Shown here: positions 32,473-42,614 of the stretch, piece after piece | Layout: every line of letters starts with the position of its first letter | Numbering within the stretch: the stretch's first letter is position 1 | NCBI GenBank assembly: GCA_963691705.1 | Contig: OY829538.1 | Coordinates: 76,514,781 to 76,578,780, forward strand | Source of the DNA: Viola odorata | Taxonomy: Eukaryota; Streptophyta; Magnoliopsida; Malpighiales; Violaceae | DNA length: 64,000 nucleotides | Direction of reading: 5' to 3' | Program-made: the position numbers and the translations under genes | Notes under the pieces: generated by a model | What the model was told of the DNA's origin: nothing | Database searches by the model: none | What the model saw: only the letters and a program-made list of their open reading frames with translations

Positions 32473-35218
32473 ATGGGAGAAGATGTGTGCATGCAATGCC
32501 GGAGCTTGAGGGAGGAAGCATATTGGGCTAATTTCAAGGTCACCCAGTTTTATCAGGTTCTCAGTTCTGGGTTTGATAAACAACTTGTGAGTTTTCTTTT
32601 CTATTCCATAAGAGACTTACTTCTCTTTCATTTGACATCGTCTAATTTATGCCATTAGAGTTGTGGGTTGGGACTTTTAGGGTTTATTACCTGATTTGTT
32701 CTTTTCTGGGGTTGGGAATGTCAAATGTTACTACTGTTGATGAGAACTGTGGAGTGCATATAATGGATTTTATCTTCTTGGTCTTATGTTTTGCTTCTAA
32801 ATTCGTAACATGTTTGCTTGCATGAAAAGGGAGTATTTAGGTCCATTTGGGTTGCGGGAGTTATCATTTCGTTGTTTGTCTGTATTTAGTAAAAGCTATG
32901 GCTATATGTTTTCGTGGATGTATTTTGAACTTAGAGTGGACTGATTTGAGGATGAAAAGGTTTTGTTGTCTCCCACCCTCCAGCCAACTGAACTTAACTT
33001 TCTTCCTAACAAGATTCTATCCTGAATTGTATTTGTTTGAGCGAACATTTTCCCACATCAATATGTTGAAATCAGGAATCGTTGCATATTGTCTGCGGTA
33101 ATTTGAACACCACTGTGGTCAATCATTTCTGGAGAACAATCTACATCCTTGTCTGGTCTTTATGTTTTCATACCCTTTATTCGTCGCACCACTGTCCTCT
33201 TTCTTGTCTAAGTATTCAGACTAATGTCTGATCCAGTTTATGTTTCTTTTTTCGTTTTCAGTCAATTATACAAATTGTTAAAAGGCTTTAGAGTAATGAG
33301 AACTGATTTACAGGAAGAAAATTAGCCAATGTTATTGAGGTTCTCGTTTTAGAATTAAAATAGAAACAAGAAGCAAACTTTAACATAGAAGTGGTATAGA
33401 ACTATAATTCCCCTCCAGCAACATGTTCTGATGACATTTTTGTTCTAAAATTTGGGCATAAATCTAAGCATTCTTCCCCTCCAGCAACTCTCAGACCTTT
33501 GAGAGAGGCCGCAAAAAGTCAATCCCAACTCTTTAATACTAATGTTTACCACTTGTGATACTTCATTCCTGATAAAAGTGATCGTCAATTTAGTATTTTA
33601 GCTTACTATGCTTCTCTGTTTGCGTCACAGGAAATTCCAAAAAGCTTTTCAAACCATTTGAAGAAGTTACCTGAAACTGTGACTCTTATAGGTCCTAGTG
33701 GCAAAGCTTGGAGTGTTGGATTGAGAACAAATGAGAGGGCTGTGTTCTTCAGAGGTGGTTGGGAAGAGTTCATGAAAGAGAATTTTCTGCAAGAGAAAGA
33801 TATATTGATCTTTAAATACATTGGGGATTCTCATTTTGATGTTCAAATGTTTGATGGACAAAGCCTTTGTGAGAAGGCGGCTTCCTATTATGTGAGAAAA
33901 TTTGGGCATGGTGAATACGATGGCAGTTTCCAAAGAAAAAGAAAAAACGGGGAAAGCTCTTCTAAAGTTGGACTTACTTTTCCACAGGATGGTAATGGAG
34001 ACACTTCACCAGAGAAATCTCCAACTAATTGCCTGGACAGTTCTAGGAGGAAGACCACAATTGCACAAGCTGTTACTAGAAAGATGAGAGGGAAAATCAA
34101 GTTTACTCCTGCTCATCTCAATCCAAGTGCAACAGATGAGGAAATAGAGATTAAACCTGGTAGGTTTTTCTTATCTTGTTCTTGGCAATGCAATCAGTCT
34201 TTTGCTTTTAGCTGTATGAGAAAAGTTGATATCTAGAATAGATATAGCAAAGGTATGAGGTATTCATGGAAAGTTATTGCTGAACTCGAAACATTAAAGT
34301 GAAGGAGCTTGAATAAAAAGAACTTATTCCGATTCAAGCATCAAAATTAAACTTGTACAACGATTCAAGTTCTACTAGCATGTTCCTGCTGTAGCTAGGA
34401 AATGCCATATTTGTTCCCGCAATCCCCCCCATCCCCCCCCCCCCCCCCCCCCCCCAACCCCCCACCCCCCTCTCTTCTTTTCTTTTTGAACATTTATCAT
34501 TCTCACACCCCTATTTCAAATGTCTTGTCACTTCACATTGTTAGTTAGTTGTCTAGCTTTTTGCAATCATAAAAGTTGTGTGTTGATGACTTGATGCTAT
34601 ATTGTTCTAATCTGGAATTCGATTCAGATGTTGCACACATACTATCAGCTCAAATGTGGTGCATGGTATGCCGTGTGTGACAGGTACCGAGCTGGCAACA
34701 GAGAGAGGCCTACATAACGCTTTGCAGTTGGCAAGAACAGCACTAAGTAATGAGGGCTTTATGGTGGTTATGAAGACTTCACATGTAATCAGGAAGTTTC
34801 ACCTGGTATGTTTTATTTTGAATTTCTTGCTGTTCTTTTTTTTTTCAATTCTTCCTATCCGCTGCCAAATTTCTTCCATTGTTTGGGATAAATAGACAGT
34901 TTTCACATGGAAATAAAAGAGAGGGTCTAAAGTTTTTCCTATTGCATTTCTCTTGTTTGCTTTCTTCAGTCAATCCCTTCCAAGTGGATATCTAAACATC
35001 TCGGTTCCAAGGAAGAACAAGATATAATTTTGCGCATTCAAGACAAGAAATGGACTACCAGATTTCATTATCGGAATGCTAGGAGCTCGGGATGGATTTT
35101 TTGGAGGTGTTTTGTCAAGGATAACGATCTGCAAGAATGTGATGTGTGCGTCTTTGAACCTGCCAGCCAGATCAACAACTCCGTCGCTCTGCATGTTCAC
35201 ATCTATCGCGCTGTCTGA
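32473..35218 (+). CDS. B3 domain transcription factor, REM16-like, two B3 domains
   Basis: Exons 32473-32586, 33631-34159, 34684-34805 and 34970-35218 join in phase to give 337 aa. The N-terminus has a short Cys motif (CMQCRSL). The first B3 domain (about residues 18-110) reads FYQVLSSGFDKQLEIPKSF, then KAWSVGL, FFRGGWEEFMKEN, DILIFKYIGDSHFDVQMFDG. A charged linker (about 120-215) includes RKRKNGE and TRKMRGKIKFT. The second B3 domain (about 240-337) reads FMVVMKTSHVIRKFHLSIPSKWISKHL, WTTRFHYRN, GWIFWRCFVKDNDLQECDVCVFEP. REM proteins are nuclear, bind DNA, and many act in flower or meristem development; REM16 affects flowering in Arabidopsis. Its targets here are unknown. Exon 3 can also start at 34628, but that choice runs into TGA at 34678, so the later acceptor is preferred. 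Confidence 0.88.
34424..34470. repeat. Poly-C tract in intron 2 of the REM gene
   Basis: An uninterrupted run of 23 C (34433-34455) is flanked by further C-rich DNA. Its length is likely variable or uncertain in the assembly. Confidence 0.9.
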
Positions 35219-36459
35219 CAAGCTTCAGTAAAGTTCCGGTGGCCAGCAACCTGGAGTGCAGGAGGAAAGGAAACTAGTGCGGTGTCCAGGCAACAAAACC
35301 TTTCTCCTGAATTTTGTTAACTATTGTAGTTTTACGCCGGAGTATTAGGCAGTAGGCAACCTGGTGGTGGAGGATATGCGATTTAGCTTTTTTCTGCTTT
35401 TGCCGCTCAAGTAATGCATTCTAACAAATCCTATAAAATTATATCACCAAAAAATTCCTGCATATTTTTTTTCTTCCAAAACTTACTAAATTAATTTTTA
35501 TTTTATTTTAAAAGAAAGTATAACAACCTTACAATACAAACTAGTATAGTCAGTTAAGTTGGCTAACCATCCGCAACAAAATTAACTTAGACGCATTCCT
35601 TCTAGTATTGCAACGATTGTTAATGGAGGAGACAAATAACTTTTTTTCCCAGTTTGTAATGTAAAGTGTTATGCACTCCAATTTAATTACTCAACTTTTC
35701 ATTAGTTTTTTTATTATAAAATGCTTAACCTTATGTCTGTCTTGTATAGATATTGGAAAATGTGTTTAAAAAAAGTATAGGTATTGGCAAAAATCAACCA
35801 ATCTATGACACTTTCCCTATGTAACTAGGTCAGGCAATATATATATGTTCGGTAGTTCGTTTAATCAAAGGTGGTTATTTCATGGTATACGAAGTGCTCA
35901 TGTTGTGTGCATAGTAATGGGCAAAATGAAATCTTATTTGTGTGATCACTAGTCTATATGGAATGAGATCACTAAAGCAAGGTTTTCATAACCGGACTGG
36001 AACATCAACCCGGATATAAATAGGGATTAGGAGTTAACCGAGGATTAACCGGGAGTGAACATAATCGAACTAAATGAGACGCTAAAGTCAAATATAAACT
36101 AAAATTTATGAATTTATATGTAAATATTAAAATAAAATGAAAATATTTAAAAGTTAAGAGTTTTAAGACCTCATAAAATATAAAAATGAAGACATCAAAG
36201 TCTCAAATCCAAAATTACATTCCAAACAGTTACTTAATATCCAAATTAAACACGTACGAGAAAGTCATGTGCTTCTACTTGCACGACCAATCTCGATTTG
36301 GAGTCTCAATTCGTAATTTAGTAAAAAAAGTAATTATACAATTTTATATAATTTCTTCCGAATTTAAATGAGATGATGATTTAGATAAGATATAGTTAGT
36401 TAAGAAAAAGATGGTACTAGTATTTACCAAGTTGATAAGACATGGAAAAAGGACAATAG
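35219..36459. other. Spacer after the REM gene
   Basis: The 3' UTR of the REM gene is followed by AT-rich DNA with no open frame, RNA gene or repeat that I can name. Confidence 0.5.
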
Positions 36460-37120
36460 CAAGAAGGACATTTCACGACCCTTTGACTTAGTTCACAAGA
36501 CTAGGCCACGAAAGCGGCGGAAGAATCCCCCCGTTAGGCCTCCCACAGGGGATGCTAACGGGAGGATGGCACGAGCGGAAGGCGACATACGTATCGGTAC
36601 CAACATTTCTACTCCTTACCAAATGACCCTGCTGAGTCATAAGGTAATCATCACCCCCAAAACACATTTTAATATGGAGGTGACGACAATTAATGCGGAC
36701 TTCAGAGGTTTAGGCGGTGGATGCCAGATAGCCCTAGGCAAAACAAAAGGCATTCAATGCGGAAGCGATGGTTCTTAATGAGCAAGTGACTGCATTAATT
36801 ACACTCATCATATGTTACACCTAGTCTGAAATACGGACCCCACTGGGCTCAGTAAGCCAAGCAAGGGTAAGGGTATAAATACCCCCACTCCCATCCAGAA
36901 GAGGAGGACCGAACATCACTACACTAAGCTTGTACTATTGCTTCGGTAACTCTCCCATATCTCTCACTTATTCGTACTATCCACGATTCTAACTTGATCG
37001 TCGGAGGTTCTACGCCGGAAGCCCCTCTCTCCAGCTCTTTGCAAGTGACACGTAAGACGGCTCGGACATCCAGTCATCGTGACTATTGACGAAATAATCC
37101 CTACCCCTTAACACAAGTTA
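36460..37120 (+). mobile_element. Solo-LTR-like retroelement remnant 1
   Basis: The segment is GC-richer than its surroundings. It has a strong TATA box (GGTATAAATACCCC near 36871) followed about 110 bases later by CTTGATCGTCGGAGGTTCTA and GCCGGAAGCCCC, a pattern known from R-U5 regions of plant LTR retrotransposons and TRIMs. No primer-binding site, gag or pol follows, so a solo LTR or TRIM relic is most likely. The left border is uncertain; it could start near 36815 (TGTTACACC) and end near 37118 (TAACA). A related element is at 51880-52350. Confidence 0.6.
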
Positions 37121-37521
37121 TCACAAGTGATAAAACCAAACTCAAAAATATATTTTTGGACTTAATTTTTTTGTAAGACATTAAGGAAAGAACTTCTATT
37201 TTATTTCCTCCCATAATTCACCACAATCATCTCGCCGGATCAAAAGAAGAAGAAAATTAAAAGAGAAAAAAAAGGAAAAACAGCAAGAAAGAAGCACAAA
37301 ATCACGTGGTCAGGGATGTAAGCAATATCTTCTCCATTCCCATTCCCGCGCCACTTCCTTTTCAAAACCCTAATTCCTCCTCTCTTTCCCTCCCTCGCTT
37401 TCCCGCTCCTCTCTCCATCAATAAAAACCCTAGTCCCATCTCCATTTCCACCATCGCCATCACCCTCCACAACTCCCACACTTCCTCATTCTTTCGCCCT
37501 CTCATCCTCTCATCCCAAGCG
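37121..37521. other. Promoter and leader of the small conserved gene
   Basis: Pyrimidine-rich sequence with repeated TCCC and CCATC words precedes the ATG at 37522. The open frame continues upstream to about 37306, but it has no ATG there, so this part is taken as 5' UTR. Confidence 0.5.
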
Positions 37522-37884
37522 ATGAAACCCACCAAGCCAACCGATCGTTTCCACAAGTACTTGAAGCCTGGGGCGCTTGCTCAGCTCAGGGACTCTAAGA
37601 TCAGCGCCAGATCTCACAAACCCACTTCTCTGATTTACCTAGTTGACTCGCTCCAGCCTCAACAGGTCTCCATTATCGATTTCGACCAGGTCCCTGCTTG
37701 CCTCCTCACCAAGATCTACAGTGGGCCGCATTCCTTGAGAAGAAAGAAGCTCATGCCTGCCAGATCTTCTTGCTTCCTCAATCTAGGACCAACCAGCGCT
37801 GGTTCTTTGGAATCTAGCACTAATAATAATAACAGTGATTCTTTACGTAGTGTATTAAATCATGATGTTCTTGTTGCTCATTGA
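37522..37884 (+). CDS. Small conserved plant protein of unknown function
   Basis: The frame encodes 120 aa from the first ATG. The N-terminus MKPTKPTDRFHKYLKPGALA followed by QLRDSKISARS looks like a conserved plant motif that I have seen in uncharacterised proteins, but I cannot name a domain or role. The middle is Gln/Asp-rich (QPQQVSIIDFDQ), a basic cluster follows (SLRRKKLMPARSS), and the tail is Asn/Ser-rich, partly from an AAT repeat. No signal peptide or membrane segment is seen. A fragment of its 3' half, still open and ending NYDILLTH, occurs at 39698-39942, which supports this frame and stop as real. Confidence 0.7.
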   Translation: MKPTKPTDRFHKYLKPGALAQLRDSKISARSHKPTSLIYLVDSLQPQQVSIIDFDQVPACLLTKIYSGPHSLRRKKLMPARSSCFLNLGPTSAGSLESSTNNNNSDSLRSVLNHDVLVAH

Positions 37885-38880
37885 GTAAAGAGAGAGATGA
37901 GGCGAATTGGTTTTTTTTTAAAATTTTAGTGTAAATTTAGGATTTTTCTTCTTGTTGTAACTCTTTTCCAATTGGGTATCTTGTTAGCTTCATTATAATC
38001 ATAAACATAATAAATGATCAATTAAGTTTTGGATTTATTCCTTTGGTTTTTCTCTTACCTTCCGTTGATATTGATTGCAATTGTAGTTATGTGACTGTGG
38101 TGCACCCGTATTAGGGTTTCTTCTTGATTCTGTTCGTGCTTGGTTTGAAGATTTATATTGGAGGATACTGATGGTAAGTTTTGAACCTTATTTGATTTGG
38201 TACTTAATGGTTTATTGAAGGAAGTGGAGTTGTTAAGAGGCTCGTGATTGTGATTCTATAAATGTTGTTTGCAATTGAGCAAATGCAGTTATGTTCATCT
38301 CTTAATGGAAACTACTTGTTCATAATAATCCTTCATTACATGCGCATTGTTGAGAGATTGTGAAAATTAAAGTCAATCTTGTTGGAGTGCTTCTTTGAGC
38401 TTTCTGTTACTGATATAAGGACCATTGTTTGTAGATACTAGAGGTTCTCCTGCCATGGGATTTGGGAGCTATATGGTATTAGCTTTATGATAATCTATAG
38501 AAGAAATCTTGATCTTATTTGTGTTTATTTAAATGTGGCAAACTTGCTGCTCACCAATCTGCCCTGGTATCCACTAGGTTAACAATTTTGGTTGCTGTTT
38601 GCATTTTACATTTATTGTTCATCATTAGTGTTGATATTTATTGATCATCATAAGTGATTCGGTTTAGCCGTTATTTTGATAGTAGTTAGTAAAGTGCTGC
38701 ATTATTGCTTGTGGTTAGTAGTGTTTTCAAATTCCAATCGTGAATCACTGATGATCATGCGTTATGTTGGAAAAGCTTGTGAAAGTTATAAATACATTTA
38801 ATTACTTTGGTGCCTTTCCTGTTGTTGGCTGACTTGTCTTTGACATCTTGGATACCACATCTAATTCTCTATAGGGTTTT
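37885..38880. other. 3' flank of the small conserved gene
   Basis: AT-rich DNA follows the stop codon. The possible splice donor near 38174 and neighbouring text suggest a long 3' UTR, but no second coding exon is convincing. Confidence 0.4.
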
Positions 38881-39165
38881 TTGTTGATGGGGAGAGGGAC
38901 AGTTAGAGAGCAAGACCCAGTACAGATCCTTGATGCCATGACTCTTTTATATTTCAATATTCACATTATGGGAGGTCACATCGAGTGAGAGCTTGCTGCT
39001 GTGAAGAGTGCAATGAAAAGCGACAGATAATGCGCTTGAGCTGAATTTTCCTGTTACATATTAATCAAGGGAAGCTGGTAATAAGTATTACAGGGGAGGA
39101 ATTGCAGATTGTTGCTGGAGCAGAGTTTCTAACATGTGTAATCTTGGATCTTCATTTTCCTTCGT
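38881..39165 (+). pseudogene. Decayed fragment of the atpC 3' end
   Basis: Matches to atpC run in order: GAGCAAGACCC.GT.CA.AT (29843), TTGATGC.ATG, GAGCTTGC.GC, GAGTGCAATGA, ACAGATAATGC, ATTACAGGGGAG, AT.GTTGCTGGAGCAGA-like, and beyond the stop codon the 3' UTR block CTTGGATC.TCATTTTCCT. Several small deletions break the frame. Because the match includes the parent's 3' UTR, both a DNA-level duplication and a cDNA copy are possible. Its order with the next fragment argues for segmental duplication. Confidence 0.85.
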
Positions 39166-39697
39166 AAGTTCATTTCTCTGACACCCTGTTGGTGAGAATT
39201 TTGTGGTTGCTAAATGTTTGGATAATCTTTATCCATACTTTTTCAGTTACTCCCATAGCTTTGCTGCTCACTCAGAACAACTATTTGAGATTGATAAGGT
39301 GTGCAAGATCAATGCATGGATGGGTATGATTGTTTTCCTCATCTCAACAGAGTAATAGGCGTGCATAACTTGATGACATTGTGATTTGTGTTACTGGAAT
39401 TGGAGCTAGGTTCTTTTAGATGCTAAAGACATAAATGAGAGAAAAATGGAAGTTCTGAAATTGTTAGATTTTTTTCATTAGTTAATAAAATTTTGAAGTT
39501 AAGTTGCATCACCATACACATTCCATGGCTTAAACTGTGGACTTGACCAAAGAGTAGGTAGACTATTAGAAGATTCCTTTTAAAAACAGCATTCTCATAC
39601 GGGCAAGAGTTGATACCTCAATTAATTCAATAGCAATTTAGGTAACGAAGTATGGTGGCTCTGTATCCAACTATTTCCACTTATTGACTCATTGTTT
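39166..39697. other. Spacer between the two duplicated fragments
   Basis: A few words resemble the atpC 3' flank (for example ACTTGATGACATTGTGA near 39370 versus 30717), suggesting that the same duplication left more traces here. No gene is seen. Confidence 0.4.
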
Positions 39698-39942
39698 GAA
39701 AAGAAAGAAGCTAATGACTGTAACACCTTTCTTTCTCAATTTAGGACCACCCAGTACTTCTCTTTTGGAACCTATTAGTGATAATGAAGATGGTTCTTTG
39801 ATTAGTGTATTAAATTATGATATTCTTCTTACTCATTGAATAAAGGGAGAGGCAGCAAATTGTGGTTTCTATTTTTGTGTATTTTTAGAACTTCTTGTAA
39901 CTTTCTAATTGGTGGCTTTGTTAATTTCACTATTATAATAAG
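39698..39942 (+). pseudogene. 3' fragment of the 37.5-kb small gene
   Basis: This segment matches 37740-37995, covering the last 46 codons, the stop and part of the 3' UTR. The fragment remains open: it starts RKKLMTVTPFFLNLGP and ends SVLNYDILLTH before TGA at 39837. The 5' two thirds of the gene are absent, and the sequence before 39698 does not resemble the parent. Confidence 0.85.
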
Positions 39943-42349
39943 TATGTTTTGGAACTCTTATTGCCATATCGTTCTAATTTTAATAAGTATGGTAACTTTT
40001 GTGCTTGCTGTTATTGTGATTTGTACTTATAATTTGGGAAGCGCAATAATGAAAGAGGTATCTTGATTATGATCTAAGAAATGAAAGATCCTTTTGCTTA
40101 TGAAAAATTCTCTTTGCCAACATATTTATCCTCATTGCTTGCATTGTATTGGGAAATTGTTAAAAGTTATGAAAAGTTAATGATTGTTGCTGTCGTTTTA
40201 GTTACAAAACATGTTGAAATGGGTAGACTTGTTTTTTTCTAGTTTGTAAGAATGTTCTGCTCCAGAATATTTGTGGTAAATGTGTTTCTATAATATGTTT
40301 GAAGATATATACAGTATACTAGCATTTTAATGACACAATAAGTACATTCTGGCTGGATTTTCTGTGTTTTGTTGTCATAGAAGCTAGCCGTTCATCAATG
40401 TTACACGGTTTTGTACTAAATTTAACCATCTGAGATGTTTGGGTTTGAAAATTTTCATCATGGGCATCAATGACTGTTCACACTTTCGGTTAGATTGAAC
40501 CAACTAAGAAGAACGAAGGTCTGTCCTTTGAATAAGAGTTGTTTAGGGATTCAAATGTTTTTTTGTTCTTTAGATTCTTTTCCATTCATGGTAATTGAAA
40601 GATGTTGCTCAAATTGAAAGGACTAACTTAGAAAAATGTAGCAATAAAGTCTGAGTCCTGATCTACTGGTGCAGAATCTCACTGCAACATTGCGAAGGTA
40701 AGCAGTGAATAGCCTTCCTAATTAGAGTTTAATGCAGCAATTTTTTGATAAATATGTTCAGTAGTCTTGTTTTTCATCTTTGCTCATCACAGTTTGGGAT
40801 CCTTCTACTCGGTTCCTATCTTGATAGTTGAAGTGCATGAAATATCTGCTTGTTCACCAAATTACTAATCAAGGTCAATCATGAATCGCGCATGCTCATT
40901 CTGGTGAAATCTACAGCAGGAAATTGAATGCGCTCACTGTTTGGTTTGGTGAGATGTCTTATCAAGGGGTTTGTGGTTGCTGAGCAGTTATGAATTCACA
41001 TAACATGTGAAGAGCATCGTCCAATCGATTTCAAAATATGCATCCTCTAAATATAATCATGTTTGGAGTTGCTGAAAACTCCATTTTACCCTTTTGTTTG
41101 ACCACATTTGTCAGTTTAACTACTACATTATGTTTTAGACTTTTAGTGTAGCTTAATCATTTCTGTTCTTGCCAAACTAATTTGGCCTCTCTATGCAGAT
41201 GTGGATTTTTTCCTCCAACAATTGTCTCACATTGAAGGAATCTTCTTGCAGAACCATCCTTGCGATATTCTGCGATGAAATGGAGAGGCTGCATAGAAAC
41301 AAAAAGTAATCAATGAGAGCGTCAATCATGGAGTTTCCGCTAAGATTTTTGTCCACTCCCTTTTATTTGGAATTTGGTAGTCAGCACAGGACAAGTGATA
41401 AAGAGCTGTAGGAGAGCATGATGTTTGTGTTTACTTGCACAGAACTAATAAATAGCCACAAGAGGACGCATGGAATGTGTGGTTCTTGTGCATTTTTTAT
41501 GGCAAGGGAAGAAACATGTTACTAGACATTATAAAACAAAAAAAATTACAAAATAGAAAGCATTCATCTAACACCATGAAGCATGTCATCTTCAAATCAT
41601 CAGAATTGGACAAGGCGTCGCATCTTTCTTCTCCATTTGCAGCTCCACCGCATGCACCGCCGTACGTTAGAAAAACAGATATTTGCTACATGAATCTGTG
41701 GATAGATCCAAGCAAGAGTACTTTATTCAAGAACTGTTACTGCTAATAAGTAAAAATAGAAGTTTTCTGATTTGATGGCACTTTTGGCCTTGTGGGAGTG
41801 AAATCAGTCCATATAACGGTTGACAGAATTGAATGAAAGTTTCGTTTTTTCTTAAATTGCAACAGGTACATGCACTCACTAAACACACACCACTGACCAC
41901 ACACACAAAGTTGATGGAAGAATGTGAGATATTGCTGCAGCTTCAAGTCGAGGGGAGTGCAGATAAGGTAGCTATTTTTACGTATAAAATTCTACCAAAA
42001 GTCTGTCATCTACCTCCGGCTCCAACCATTAATAATACAAAATATCTGTACAAATTTAGCTTTATACTTGTAACAGTATTTTTGGAGTATAAAACAACAG
42101 TGTATACTTCATCATATATACAGTTTTGTATTCTTATAATATACTACCTTGTTGAACTGAACGAGATGGGCTCGTTGAACTTATTCGTATTTATGGTGAT
42201 TAAATTAGGATGATTCTTTTATTATATTTTTTTAATTATTATTGAAAACATGTGATATGGAAAAGTACATGTACATGTGCAACAAATATTAGCAAATTGT
42301 CATAATAAGACTGCACTTCCGTGTATATAACTGCATTTTAGATATAAGC
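39943..42349. other. Spacer without supported genes
   Basis: Several short open frames (for example 41477-41746 and 41833-42213) have no ATG context, codon bias or family match that I can support. The region near 41200-41480 is less AT-rich and could be an exon or gene relic, but I cannot prove it. Confidence 0.45.
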
Positions 42350-42614
42350 TACTCCCTCTGTTTTTTAATAACTGTCGTTTTTCTACGAATTTTTATTGTT
42401 CATAATATTTGTCATTTTATCGATTTTGAGGTATATATTTTGTGCAAATAACAAAAAAAAATTATGCATCAACCCAATTTGATGATGATGTGGTAATTTG
42501 AGTAAAAATTAGGAAGAAAAAAATGAAACAATGTTGAATAAAATAATATCAAAGATCATTGTTTTCAATTTTCTACTATTCTAAAACGTCTATTATTTCC
42601 AGACAGAGTGAGTA
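42350..42614. mobile_element. Stowaway-type (Tc1/mariner) MITE
   Basis: Terminal inverted repeats begin CTCCCTCTGTTTTTTAATAA at 42352, and the right end in reverse complement begins CTCACTCTGTCTGGAAATAA (ending 42612). TA dinucleotides flank both ends (42350-42351 and 42613-42614), as expected of the TA target duplication. The 261-bp interior has no coding capacity. The CTCCCTCTGT-type terminus is classic for plant Stowaway elements. Confidence 0.88.

Noticed and set aside
37306..37521. Long N-terminal extension of the small 37.5-kb protein
   Set aside because: It opens with GTG, has no ATG and is pyrimidine-rich like a leader; the conserved part starts at the ATG 37522.
41477..42213. Open frames of 89 and 126 codons
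   Set aside because: No recognisable protein features; composition is like the surrounding spacer.
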